A stretch of 64,000 nucleotides of DNA from an uncultured Flavobacteriaceae bacterium (GTDB lineage Bacteria > Bacteroidota > Bacteroidia > Flavobacteriales > Flavobacteriaceae), in contig CANMXP010000008.1 of assembly GCA_947501845.1 (NCBI GenBank), forward strand, positions 62,001 to 126,000, in the 5' to 3' direction. Both the position numbers and the translations under genes were made by a program. Positions 26,382 to 35,103 of this stretch are shown here, piece after piece. The notes under the pieces were generated by a model. The model did no database searches. It was not told the DNA's origin and was given only the letters and a program-made list of their open reading frames with translations. Every line of letters begins with the position of its first letter. Position 1 is the first letter of the stretch.

Positions 26382-27452
26382 TCATAAATTATAGTTTGGA
26401 GTAACACCTCCACCATTATTAGATTGATAAGCAGATTCAACGATAGCCATAGAATGCACGACATCTTCAACACTTGTTGGAAGCTTATCTGTAGAACCTT
26501 CAACATAACGCATTAAAGATGCCATAGTTCCTACAAAAGCATCAGGAAACCAAGATCCTTCTAATTCAACCTCAACCCATTTTGGATTCTCACCATCTTT
26601 CACAATACAATATTGAAATAAATCTGGTTTTCCATTAGGGTAATCCAACAATAACCCTATTCTAGCCTTAATAGCACCTTTAGTGCCTTCCCATTTCACA
26701 AAACTTTCTTGGTTCTTCTCTCCAAAATTGTGATCATGGTTCGTGTTGATAATGGCACGCATAGCATCGTTATAATCCATGATGGTTGTGGTTCGTGTTG
26801 AAGACATCTGTTTTGCAGGATTTCTCAATGTTTTTGAATACACTTTCTTTGGGTTTCCTAAAAACGAACGAATCAAATCAATGTAATGTATACTATGTTG
26901 TTGAATTTCCAAGCGTGGGTGGTTCACGACATTGGGAAAATACTCCCATGGAGTATAGGTTGTTAAACGGACTTCAAAATCGTATAACTCACCTATAACG
27001 CCTTGTTCAATTAAATATTTTGCTGCCATAACATACGGAGCAAAACGCATTTGACAATTGATAGCTGCTTTCAATTTTTTTCTTCTGCAAACTTCTAAAA
27101 TCTCTAAAGTCTGCTCATAATTATCGCCCATAGGTTTTTGAATCAATACTGCTGATTCGTCTGGCAACAACTCTAATGTAGCCACAAATTGGTTTGGCAT
27201 TAATGTTAAATCGAAAACTGCATTTTTGGGAGTCACGGCTACCATTTCCTTTACATTGTTATAAACATTAGGAATATGAAATGTTTTAGCTAAATCTACG
27301 GCTCTTTGTTTTGTTCTGTTAGTAATACCTTCAACTACAAAACCTACATTTTTATATGCTGGCAAATGGGCATCGCGAACAATACCCCCTGATCCAATAA
27401 TATATATTGGCCGTTTTTCTTTTGGTAATTCTGGTTTATAGGCTAATTCCAT
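26382..27452 (-). CDS. Gfo/Idh/MocA-family oxidoreductase
   Basis: A 356-residue NAD(P)-dependent sugar or cyclitol dehydrogenase family member. The N-terminal Rossmann motif is GSGGIVRDAHLPAY. The usual EKP motif that binds cofactor and substrate reads QKP (VLIQKPMG). The C-terminal domain carries the catalytic-type segment QQHSIHYIDL. There is no signal peptide. It is the last gene of the CoA-transferase operon, 2 bp after the solute-binding-protein homologue, so its substrate is probably the sugar or sugar acid handled by that module. Oxidation of a hydroxyl before or after CoA activation is plausible but unproven. A 201-bp gap (26181-26381) separates it from the island with nothing else visible. 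Confidence 0.88.
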   Translation of the reverse strand: MELAYKPELPKEKRPIYIIGSGGIVRDAHLPAYKNVGFVVEGITNRTKQRAVDLAKTFHIPNVYNNVKEMVAVTPKNAVFDLTLMPNQFVATLELLPDESAVLIQKPMGDNYEQTLEILEVCRRKKLKAAINCQMRFAPYVMAAKYLIEQGVIGELYDFEVRLTTYTPWEYFPNVVNHPRLEIQQHSIHYIDLIRSFLGNPKKVYSKTLRNPAKQMSSTRTTTIMDYNDAMRAIINTNHDHNFGEKNQESFVKWEGTKGAIKARIGLLLDYPNGKPDLFQYCIVKDGENPKWVEVELEGSWFPDAFVGTMASLMRYVEGSTDKLPTSVEDVVHSMAIVESAYQSNNGGGVTPNYNL

Positions 27453-27454
27453 AA

Positions 27455-28690
27455 TTAATTATTTTCAATATGATCTACTTCTTTTTGAGCACGGTCTAAA
27501 ATTGATTTAATATCTTTTGAGGTATTAATAACCTCTAAAACCAATTGATCAATAACATTAGCTATTTCCGACCAGTTACTTTTTCTGGGAAGTGATCGTG
27601 TGTCTTTATGTAAAGCTTCCAATTTGTGATAATAAGGAACTTTATTATTCACATCGGTATCATGCCAGGTAGATTTACGACAACCAATAGCGCCTTCTAG
27701 CGTTAGTAACTTATCATTTTCTTTATTCACTGCATACTTAATAAATTCATATGCTAAATCTTTATGTTGACTACCACTTCCAATAACATACATCCAATAG
27801 GCATTTAAAGAGACGCCTTCACCATTTGGTCCTGCAGGTATATTGGCAATATCGACTTTTCCTTTAACTTTCGAGCCTTCTATAAACTCACACATAGAAG
27901 CGAATCCAAACCAGTTTACCATCATCGCTAAGTGACCATTAGCAAACGCCATACCCGATTTTATAGAATCAAAATCTCTTGATTCTGGATGAATTGCTTT
28001 TGAATTTTGAAGCGCCTTTCTGTAAAATACCATGCCTTTAATAGCTTCTTCTGAATTTAATCTGATTTTTTTGTCATCATCAAATAATTCTCCGCCACGA
28101 GTCCATAATTGCAAGCAAAAGTCAAACACTGTATTATGACCATCTGGATACGCTGCAAAAGTAGTTCCATACAAATGATCTTCAGGTCTATTAAAAAACT
28201 CTGCAACTTCAATTAAATCATCCCAAGTTTTCGGAATCTCTAATGACTTTCCATGTTTTTTATAGAAAGCAACACTTTCTTCAACCGATTCAAACAGGTC
28301 TTTTCTATAAATTAAACATTCTGGTCCGTCATGAAATGGTAACCCTACTATTTTTTTATCAAATTCTTGTTTATAAAGTAAAGACCTTGACCATCCATCG
28401 GGAAAATCACTAGGAGCATCTTTATTAATATATGGTGTTAAATCTTCAATAGCGTTGGCAGTATAAGCTTCGGTAATCCAATCTGTATTTATTAAAGACA
28501 CATCCCAAGCTCCTTTTGCTAAGCCATTTTCTTTTAAAATAGTATCGTATAACGGGTGCAAATCTAAAGGAATCGCTTCCAACTCCAGACCACAACCTGT
28601 CTTCGCACAAAAAGATTCCCATATTTTATTTATTGATGATTCAAACGCATCAAATTTACGAACAGCAATTCTAAATTTATTTGATTTCAT
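27455..28690 (-). CDS. Solute-binding-protein homologue without signal peptide (SBP-1)
   Basis: A 411-residue protein with the fold pattern of ABC sugar-binding proteins (type 1/8 solute-binding family): DVSLINTDWITEAYTANAIEDLTPY, the hinge GLPFHDGPECLIYRKDLF, IPKTWDDLIEVAEFF, GTTFAAYPDGHN, and SGMAFANGHLAMMVNW. Unlike transport receptors it has no signal peptide; the start is [15 protein letters not shown]. The start is fixed by overlap with the upstream CoA-transferase stop (TGATG). No permease or ATPase is present nearby. It should therefore be cytosolic, as a carrier, sensor or enzyme, since a few binding-protein folds, such as MqnA/MqnD, are enzymes. A second such protein is at 31811. 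Confidence 0.82.
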   Translation of the reverse strand: MKSNKFRIAVRKFDAFESSINKIWESFCAKTGCGLELEAIPLDLHPLYDTILKENGLAKGAWDVSLINTDWITEAYTANAIEDLTPYINKDAPSDFPDGWSRSLLYKQEFDKKIVGLPFHDGPECLIYRKDLFESVEESVAFYKKHGKSLEIPKTWDDLIEVAEFFNRPEDHLYGTTFAAYPDGHNTVFDFCLQLWTRGGELFDDDKKIRLNSEEAIKGMVFYRKALQNSKAIHPESRDFDSIKSGMAFANGHLAMMVNWFGFASMCEFIEGSKVKGKVDIANIPAGPNGEGVSLNAYWMYVIGSGSQHKDLAYEFIKYAVNKENDKLLTLEGAIGCRKSTWHDTDVNNKVPYYHKLEALHKDTRSLPRKSNWSEIANVIDQLVLEVINTSKDIKSILDRAQKEVDHIENN

Positions 28691-29835
28691 CAGTCTTCAA
28701 TTAGCTCATTGACTATTGAATTTGTGTGCTCTCCCAATGCAGGACATCCTATGGGCGACGTTAAATATTCACCATCAATTTTAATAGGACAACGTGTGGT
28801 ATCGTACTCAAAACCATCACTCATTTGCACTCTTTGAATCATATCTAACACCTTAAATCCATCTGTAGCAAATAAGGTTTCCCAATCCATGATATTGGCA
28901 CACCAGATATCTGCAGGCTCTAATAATGACAACCATTTTTCAGTAGTACTTGTACTTAAATGATCCGCCAATATCTTCTTAATAGCATCCCTATCATCAA
29001 ACCAACTTGCTACTTCTTTATACTCCAGAAGTGCATCACAGCCTAACAACTCACCAATAAAAGGAATGGCCCCCATGGCCAAGGCTAAGTAGCCATTTTG
29101 AGTTTTATATACACCATAAGGTGCTCCTAAATAGGCATGAGCACTGTTACTTGCAGGACGAACTGTTGGTTGCCCCCCGTCTTGATAAAAAGTTGTAATA
29201 GATTCAAATTGAAAATCTATGATAGACTCTAACATGCTTACTGAAACTTTGGTCCCTTGGCCTGTTTTGGCTTTTTTAACCAAGGCCGCTAAAATGCCTT
29301 GTACCAAATGGGCTCCAGATAAAATATCTACAATTGCCAATCCAACTGGTGTTGGACCATTTCCTTCGATGCCATTTAACCAGGTTAAACCAGATAACGA
29401 CTGTACCAATAGGTCTTGCCCTGGTTTACTTCTCCAAGGACCTTCTGACCCATATCCTGAAATATCTCCGTAAACAATACTTGGATTTATTTTTTTAATG
29501 GTATCGTAATCAAACCCCAATCGCTCAATTACACCTGGTCTAAAATTGTGAACCAAAACATCTGCTTTTTCTATTAATTTTAAAACACGTTGTTTATCGA
29601 TGGTATTTTTTAAATCGGCTTGAAAACTTTCTTTATTTCTATTTATAGCCCTAAAAATAGAGGACTCTCCATTTATATTTACATTTGAAACGTACAACTG
29701 ACGACAAATATCTCCTGTTAACGGTCTTTCAACCTTAATAACTCTCGCTCCTAAATCTGCCAAGCGTAAAGTTGCAGATGGTGCTGATAAAAACTGGCTT
29801 AAATCTATAACTAATATATCTTCTAATGGTTTCAT
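28690..29835 (-). CDS. CaiB/BaiF-type (family III) CoA-transferase, copy 1
   Basis: A 381-residue family III CoA-transferase, normal length. It transfers CoA between carboxylic acids through an aspartyl-CoA intermediate. Seen are the opening [54 protein letters not shown], and the catalytic Asp141 in [12 protein letters not shown]. The C-terminal interlocking part has [15 protein letters not shown]. It is paralogous to the copy at 30607, with the same motif spacing. Its stop overlaps the start of SBP-1 by one base, so the two proteins are probably made in fixed ratio. Substrate is unknown; no thiolase or acyl-CoA dehydrogenase accompanies it, which argues against fatty acid or carnitine use. 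Confidence 0.9.
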   Translation of the reverse strand: MKPLEDILVIDLSQFLSAPSATLRLADLGARVIKVERPLTGDICRQLYVSNVNINGESSIFRAINRNKESFQADLKNTIDKQRVLKLIEKADVLVHNFRPGVIERLGFDYDTIKKINPSIVYGDISGYGSEGPWRSKPGQDLLVQSLSGLTWLNGIEGNGPTPVGLAIVDILSGAHLVQGILAALVKKAKTGQGTKVSVSMLESIIDFQFESITTFYQDGGQPTVRPASNSAHAYLGAPYGVYKTQNGYLALAMGAIPFIGELLGCDALLEYKEVASWFDDRDAIKKILADHLSTSTTEKWLSLLEPADIWCANIMDWETLFATDGFKVLDMIQRVQMSDGFEYDTTRCPIKIDGEYLTSPIGCPALGEHTNSIVNELIED

Positions 29836-29840
29836 TTCAA

Positions 29841-30071
29841 CTAATTGTGAATTAAGGAATATAATTCGCTAGGTTCTTTATGCCTTTGAACTATGTTATT
29901 GTCTATCAACTTTAAAAAATCGATCCGTAGCTCGTTCAGAGATCTCGCTCCTATGCCTATTTTTGCTTTTACCTCATCGGTATCTTTATTCTTTTGTTTA
30001 TTTCTACACACAATGGTAGGTAAAACGAACACTACCGATTCTATTATTTTTGTTCTCATTTGTAACATATA
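29841..30071 (-). CDS. Small hypothetical protein, doubtful
   Basis: The 252-bp gap between the MaoC and CoA-transferase genes has an open frame. It runs up to 30140, overlapping MaoC, but an ATG at 30071 would give 76 residues ([14 protein letters not shown], then [17 protein letters not shown]). There is a hydrophobic N-terminal part and a basic middle. I do not recognise it. It might be the remnant of a larger gene, since all other gaps in this operon are short, or it might be chance. Confidence 0.25.
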   Translation of the reverse strand, partial: YMLQMRTKIIESVVFVLPTIVCRNKQKNKDTDEVKAKIGIGARSLNELRIDFLKLIDNNIVQRHKEPSELYSLIHN

Positions 30072-30087
30072 AAATGCTTCTAAAACC

Positions 30088-30591
30088 TCATTTTTTATAA
30101 TTTTCAGGGTCTCGGTATTTAACTGTCTGCAAGTGTTCACAATACAATACTAATTCTCCTGGATGTTTATAGACTTCATAACTTACAGTAATCAAACCCA
30201 TTTCATTATATTTTGGAGTTTTATTTAAATGGGTTCGCACTGTATAAATTGTGTCTCCTATAAATACTGGTTTTATAAATCGAAGCTTATCATAGCCATA
30301 ACTAAATGTATTTACATTATTGTTAGCCATCAAGCCTAGCCCCAAACTAAAGACCATGGCTCCTGCAACCAGACGCTTTCCGAACAGACCATCTTCTTCA
30401 GCAAAAACTTGGTCACCAACATAGGGATGCATATCAAGTACTAAACCATTGAACATCATGGCTTCTCCTTCTGAAATTGTTCTTCTAATAGAACGATCCT
30501 TTTGTCCAATTTTAAAATCTTCATACATCCAGTTTTCCGTGTTATAGACAGGAATATTTTTGTGCTGCTCTATAGGTGTTTTTTCTGGCAT
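30088..30591 (-). CDS. MaoC-family hotdog protein with altered catalytic motif
   Basis: A 167-residue MaoC-like protein, cytoplasmic, between the two CoA-transferase genes (15 bp after copy 2). It shares [20 protein letters not shown] with the MaoC protein at 19200 ([18 protein letters not shown]), so they are close relatives. The catalytic motif DxxPxHxD reads DMHPYVGD here (Asp53, Val58), so the expected His is replaced by Val, although a His occurs at position 55. Either His55 serves, or this copy is non-catalytic and pairs with the intact one at 19200. Similar proteins hydrate mesaconyl-CoA and related CoA esters. Confidence 0.83.
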   Translation of the reverse strand: MPEKTPIEQHKNIPVYNTENWMYEDFKIGQKDRSIRRTISEGEAMMFNGLVLDMHPYVGDQVFAEEDGLFGKRLVAGAMVFSLGLGLMANNNVNTFSYGYDKLRFIKPVFIGDTIYTVRTHLNKTPKYNEMGLITVSYEVYKHPGELVLYCEHLQTVKYRDPENYKK

Positions 30592-30606
30592 AATTTCCTT
30601 GTTGTT

Positions 30607-31749
30607 CTATAGATTAAATTCCTTAATAAGATCTTCTGTATGTTGACCAACTCTTGGAGCAGGTTTAGAAGCAAATAACCGTTCATCATTTAGTCGTATT
30701 GGACAACGCGTTGTATGAACTTCTTCACCTGAAAGTAATGGTAATTTTTGATCCATTTTTAAGACGTTATATGCTTCGTGATTTAATAATGTTTTATAAT
30801 CAAAAACATCGGAACACCAAATACCCGCAGGTTCAAGTATTGCTAACCAATCATTGGTGCTCTTATGAATTAAGAAATCCCTTAAAATATCCATGATTTC
30901 ATCTCGTTGACTAAACCAGGATTCTGAATCTGTAAATATATCCAATGCTTCACAACCAATAACTTTGCCTAGTTTTAATAATGATCCCATGGCAATTGAG
31001 ATGTAACCACCTTGTGTTTTATACACACCATATGGTGCTCCTAAGTAAGCATGGGCTGCTCCCTGTTTTGCTCTTACAGGTTTTTTATTGCCATCATTTA
31101 AATACGTTGTAATAACTTCAAACTGAAAATCTAGAGTAGATTCTAACAAACTAACTTCCACCAATGATCCTTTATTTGTTTTTATCCGTTTTAAAAGGCT
31201 TGCCAAAATACCATGGGCCAAATGTGTCCCTGTTATAATATCTGAAACTGCTGCCCCAACAGGTACTGGGGCGTCATTTTTATTTCCCGTTAAATTTGCA
31301 AAACCAGACATAGACTGAATCAACAAATCTTGTCCTGGTTTTTTGGCCCAAGGGCCTTCTGTTCCATATCCTGTAACAGTTGCATAAACTAATTGAGGGT
31401 TAATTTCTTGAACTGTTTGATAATCTAAGCCTATTTTTTCCATAACTCCTGGTCGGAAATTATGAGTCATTACATCTGCTTGACCAATTAACTTTTTGAC
31501 ACGTGCTAAATCATCCGCATCTTTTAAATTCGCCGCATAAGAATCTTTATTTCTATTTACAGTATGAAAAACCAAACTGCTTCCGTCTAAAAATAAATTC
31601 TTCAAGGCTATTTGCCTGCCAGCTTCTCCATGACCTGGTCTTTCAATTTTTATAACTCTGGCTCCTAAATCTGCTAATTTTAATCCTGCAGACGGACCAG
31701 CCATAAACTGTGCAAATTCTAAAACTAATATCCCCTCTAATGGTTTCAT
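30607..31749 (-). CDS. CaiB/BaiF-type (family III) CoA-transferase, copy 2
   Basis: A 380-residue paralogue of the CoA-transferase at 28690, alike throughout ([51 protein letters not shown]). The catalytic Asp is Asp141 in [12 protein letters not shown]. Both copies are full length with intact motifs, so neither is obviously degraded; they may form a heterodimer, since this family has interlocked dimers, or treat two different acids. The gene follows the SBP-2 gene by 61 bp and precedes MaoC by 15 bp. Confidence 0.9.
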   Translation of the reverse strand: MKPLEGILVLEFAQFMAGPSAGLKLADLGARVIKIERPGHGEAGRQIALKNLFLDGSSLVFHTVNRNKDSYAANLKDADDLARVKKLIGQADVMTHNFRPGVMEKIGLDYQTVQEINPQLVYATVTGYGTEGPWAKKPGQDLLIQSMSGFANLTGNKNDAPVPVGAAVSDIITGTHLAHGILASLLKRIKTNKGSLVEVSLLESTLDFQFEVITTYLNDGNKKPVRAKQGAAHAYLGAPYGVYKTQGGYISIAMGSLLKLGKVIGCEALDIFTDSESWFSQRDEIMDILRDFLIHKSTNDWLAILEPAGIWCSDVFDYKTLLNHEAYNVLKMDQKLPLLSGEEVHTTRCPIRLNDERLFASKPAPRVGQHTEDLIKEFNL

Positions 31750-31810
31750 CTGTTTATATTTATTTTATTGATTCAATCAGACCTACCTACCAATAAGTAA
31801 GTGTCATATT

Positions 31811-32965
31811 TTAAATATCTAGCGATTTTTTATATAGAACATTCATTTGATCAAGCAATACTTTTTCATCACCTCCGTGCATTAAGTAGTCTCTAATTGG
31901 TGCTCCAGCCCTATCTTGAAAGTATATGTGTCCATTATAACGTGGACGTAAAAATGCACGATCCAAACCAGGCAATGTATTCTTAAAGAAATTTGAGGTC
32001 AAATTATTAGTATAGGCATCTATCCATGCTTTTCTATGCCCTGGCTGCCCGCCTCCATCAAAGAATACTGTTTTTTGGCAAGCTTCCGAGCCTACATACT
32101 CAACATATTTCATAACAGTTTCTATTTCTTTTACTTCTGCTGAAACAGCTAACCCAGTGCCTCCCAAAGTCGTAATTGCTTTTCCAAAACCTTTAATATC
32201 TACCATATCATGAAAATGTAACAGCTTGCGCGCATAACCTTGTCTACTATAGTTTGTATAACCGTAAGCCCATGGACAATAAGCATATTTATCTGTAAGT
32301 GTCATGGCTTCATATACCTGAATAGGATTCCAATCGTAAATTTTAGGATCCATTTCAACGGCCAATGCTCGTAATAATTGCAATGCTTTTATACCTATTG
32401 CCTCACTTACAACATGATCTTGCGATACACATACATCTTCTCCTATAGTACAACACATCATATAAAAATTCATCAATGTATCTTGCGGGATTCCAGGCAT
32501 GATTACCAATCCTTTTTTAGCTAAAGCTAATAAATCATCATATGTTTCTGGAAGGTCGATTCCTTTATCTGCAAGAATATCTGGTCTGCTTGAAGCTACT
32601 GGTGTAGCAGCATCAACAGCTAACGCCCACTGATGACCACTTGAAGAATAGCTTTCATGAGAACGTCCAACGGTATTTTCGGCTAAATCGTCCATAAATG
32701 ATTCAGGTAAATACTCGTCTAGTGGCAGAATCACGTTATTTTTACCTGCAAAACCCGCCCACGGATGATCAATAATAAGCAGATCATACCTTTTTGCTAA
32801 TTCGTTTATCGGCTCGTCTGCAAAAGCTTGTAACGACCTTTTTTCCCATGTAATATCAACGTTTGGGTGTAATTCTGAAAAACGTTGTGCTGTGGCTACC
32901 ACAGAAGTAAAACCTCTACTATGATTCCACGTAATGCCTTTTAATTGTACTCTTTTTGTACTCAT
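31811..32965 (-). CDS. Solute-binding-protein homologue without signal peptide (SBP-2)
   Basis: A 384-residue protein of the extracellular solute-binding family (type 1) by pattern: KGITWNHSRGFTSVVATAQRF, FSELHPNVDITWEKRSL, DLLIIDHPWAG, YDDLLALAKKGL, CPWAYGYTNYS, and GGTGLAVSAEVKE. It begins MSTKRVQLKG with no hydrophobic signal, and no alternative upstream start gives one, so it should stay in the cytoplasm. It is only distantly related to SBP-1. A permease of the ABC type is absent; the only transporter in the operon is the RhaT-like symporter 23 bp upstream. Role unknown: substrate channelling, sensing or catalysis are the options. Confidence 0.8.
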   Translation of the reverse strand: MSTKRVQLKGITWNHSRGFTSVVATAQRFSELHPNVDITWEKRSLQAFADEPINELAKRYDLLIIDHPWAGFAGKNNVILPLDEYLPESFMDDLAENTVGRSHESYSSSGHQWALAVDAATPVASSRPDILADKGIDLPETYDDLLALAKKGLVIMPGIPQDTLMNFYMMCCTIGEDVCVSQDHVVSEAIGIKALQLLRALAVEMDPKIYDWNPIQVYEAMTLTDKYAYCPWAYGYTNYSRQGYARKLLHFHDMVDIKGFGKAITTLGGTGLAVSAEVKEIETVMKYVEYVGSEACQKTVFFDGGGQPGHRKAWIDAYTNNLTSNFFKNTLPGLDRAFLRPRYNGHIYFQDRAGAPIRDYLMHGGDEKVLLDQMNVLYKKSLDI

Positions 32966-32988
32966 TCTATATGATATAATGATTTTAT

Positions 32989-34062
32989 TTAATGACCTGT
33001 TGCGATGTCTGTTCCTAGTTTACTTCCATACGCCATAATTATAAATGAAACAACCAACACTATAAGTGCAAGTACTAAGGTAAAATACGTGCGTTTTGTT
33101 ACTTGTTTCCATTCTTTCATAACAATACCAACGATATAGCTAAAAAATATAAGCATAGACATATGCAATACCCAACTTGCAAACTTGTAGGCTCCCATTT
33201 GTACATGTCCTATACCGTAGAAGAAAAATTGACCGTACCACAAGGCACCACTAAGAATCGACATACCAAAGTTTAGAACTAAGCTCTTTTTACCTACACC
33301 TTTAACATCAACAATTTCCTTTAGTGTATTATTTTTTATCCCTACAACGGTAAACCAAATAAAGTTAGTAATAAAGGCACCTCCAGTAGATAATATTAAA
33401 TTAGCATTACCTTCAAAATTACCTGCACCATATGTTCTTCCAGCTATTTCTGCAACTGGTGCTCCAACTTCTAATGAAATTCCAAAAACGGCAGACAAAA
33501 CACCAGCAATTAAAGTAAGGGTCAAGCCCTTTTTCATATTAAAAGTTAAAGGCTCGTCTCCATTAATATTATTATTTTTTAAGTCCTTTTCTTTCCTATA
33601 ACCTGCGACACCACATATTATAATACCAACAAGCGCCAAACCCATTCCAAAAAAAATAACATACCCTCCAGGAGCATTAAACTTTTGCAATAATTCACCG
33701 TGCATTAGTAAAGGGACAATGGTTCCCAAAATTGCCGAGATGCCGATAGATATGGTATAGGTTAAGGAATATCCTATATGTTTAATTGCAAACCCAAAAC
33801 ACATCCCTCCAAAACCATATACAGCTCCCAATAATGTTGCATTTATTAAAACTTCAGATGATGCATCCGTGAAAACGCTCATGAGATTAGGTACCGTTAG
33901 GAAACCTATTAAAAAAGGGAAAATAAACCAGGCAAAAGAAGCTTGCACGATCCAATAGGAATCCCAAGACCATTTTTTTACTTTTTGAAAAGGTACATAA
34001 CAGGTCGATGCAGCTACACCTCCAATTGCATGAATTAGAGTTCCTATTAATGGATTTGCCAT
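32989..34062 (-). CDS. RhaT-type sugar/proton symporter
   Basis: A 357-residue inner-membrane protein with about ten hydrophobic segments, the pattern and length of the L-rhamnose/H+ symporter RhaT. Typical parts are NPLIGTLIHAIGGVAASTCYVPFQKVKKWSWD-like N-terminus, GAVYGFGGMCFGFAIKHIGYSLTYT, and the central GISLEVGAPVAEIA. It is the first gene of the operon, 117 bp from the divergent IclR gene start. RhaT relatives also occur in red-algal polysaccharide loci, where they may import other deoxy- or L-sugars, so L-rhamnose is not certain. No rhamnose isomerase or kinase is seen here. Confidence 0.88.
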   Translation of the reverse strand: MANPLIGTLIHAIGGVAASTCYVPFQKVKKWSWDSYWIVQASFAWFIFPFLIGFLTVPNLMSVFTDASSEVLINATLLGAVYGFGGMCFGFAIKHIGYSLTYTISIGISAILGTIVPLLMHGELLQKFNAPGGYVIFFGMGLALVGIIICGVAGYRKEKDLKNNNINGDEPLTFNMKKGLTLTLIAGVLSAVFGISLEVGAPVAEIAGRTYGAGNFEGNANLILSTGGAFITNFIWFTVVGIKNNTLKEIVDVKGVGKKSLVLNFGMSILSGALWYGQFFFYGIGHVQMGAYKFASWVLHMSMLIFFSYIVGIVMKEWKQVTKRTYFTLVLALIVLVVSFIIMAYGSKLGTDIATGH

Positions 34063-34090
34063 AATTATTTAGTTACAGATTAATTTAAAA

Positions 34091-34125
34091 ATTTCATATA
34101 CAAAAATATATTTTATATATGAAAT
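34091..34125. promoter_or_regulatory. 10-bp perfect inverted repeat between rhaT-like and iclR genes
   Basis: ATTTCATATA (34091-34100) and TATATGAAAT (34116-34125) are exact reverse complements separated by 15 bp, in the middle of the 116-bp divergent gap. The position suits an operator for the adjacent IclR regulator controlling both the operon and its own gene. Confidence 0.5.
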
Positions 34126-34178
34126 ACACAACAACCAAATAGTTTTTATTAATATTGCATTATAGATAGTTTTAGTAA

Positions 34179-34949
34179 ATGACCAAAACAACCTCTACAA
34201 AGTATAACGCTCCTGCATTAGACAAGGGACTTGATATTATTGAGTATTTGTCTCAAGAAGGGATTCCCTTAACCCAAGCTGAAATTGCACAAGGTATAGA
34301 TAGGACCCCTAGTGAAATATACAGAATGCTAATATGTTTGGAGGAACGCGGTTATTTAATAAGAGGGGCAAATGCAGGTAAATATAGATTGTCATTAAAA
34401 ATGTATAACCTATCGCATACGCATACTCCTTTTGATGAGTTGAAACGTGTCGCTCGATATCCTATGCAACATTTATCTGAAATTACCAGACAGTCCTGTC
34501 ATTTAAGCATTATGAATAATGATCAATTATTGATAATCTATCAAATGAGGAGTCCTAGCCCAGTATCACTATCTATTGAAGAAGGCACGCATTTCCCATT
34601 ATCAATGACTACTTCTGGCAGCATATTACTATCCATGTTTTCTAAAGAAAAGAGGCTGTCGGTTTTGTCGAGAGACAAACATTTTAAAACATGGAACAAA
34701 AAACAAAAAGAGGCGCTTTTATCGACTATTGAAGACATAGAAAAAGAGGGCTATCGATGCTCTAAAAGTAAATTAACTGGTGGTGTTACCGATATTGCTG
34801 TTCCATTAGGCTCTAAAAACTCTAATATAAATGCCGTATTAGCGCTTTCTCTGTTTTCTTCTAGTTTAGAAGAGGAGGCAAATATTGACACTATAATTGA
34901 TGCTCTTAAAAAAGCGCAACTTGAAATAAATCAGTTAATTGGAAGCTGA
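34179..34949 (+). CDS. IclR-family transcriptional regulator
   Basis: A 256-residue IclR regulator. The winged helix-turn-helix occupies about residues 13-65 (LDIIEYLSQEGIPLTQAEIA, TPSEIYRMLICLEERGYL), followed by YRLSLKMYNLSH and the effector-binding domain (about 75-250) with TRQSCHLSIMN and a GVTDIAVPLGS segment. IclR proteins commonly control sugar-acid and aromatic catabolism and bind a pathway intermediate. The gene is divergent from the RhaT/SBP/CoA-transferase operon and is its most likely regulator, with the inverted repeat in the gap as a candidate site. Confidence 0.93.
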   Translation: MTKTTSTKYNAPALDKGLDIIEYLSQEGIPLTQAEIAQGIDRTPSEIYRMLICLEERGYLIRGANAGKYRLSLKMYNLSHTHTPFDELKRVARYPMQHLSEITRQSCHLSIMNNDQLLIIYQMRSPSPVSLSIEEGTHFPLSMTTSGSILLSMFSKEKRLSVLSRDKHFKTWNKKQKEALLSTIEDIEKEGYRCSKSKLTGGVTDIAVPLGSKNSNINAVLALSLFSSSLEEEANIDTIIDALKKAQLEINQLIGS

Positions 34950-35103
34950 CCTTAATTTATTTTCTTAAAAACCATATGCTCTTCTATTTAAAACAAATGT
35001 TACTCCCATAACGTTAACTCTTCTTTAACTTTATTTTTTGAATGTTCAATGCTTTTTATTTAAAAAGTATCTTGTTGTTTAAACCTCAAATCAAAATTAT
35101 AAA

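Noticed and set aside
28690-31749. CoA-transferases as carnitine or oxalate/formate metabolism
   Set aside because: No acyl-CoA dehydrogenase, CoA ligase, oxalyl-CoA decarboxylase or betaine transporter is nearby, and the setting is sugar-related.
27455-32965. Reading the two solute-binding homologues as part of an ABC transporter
   Set aside because: No signal peptides and no permease or ATPase genes in the window. The only transporter in the operon is the RhaT-type symporter.
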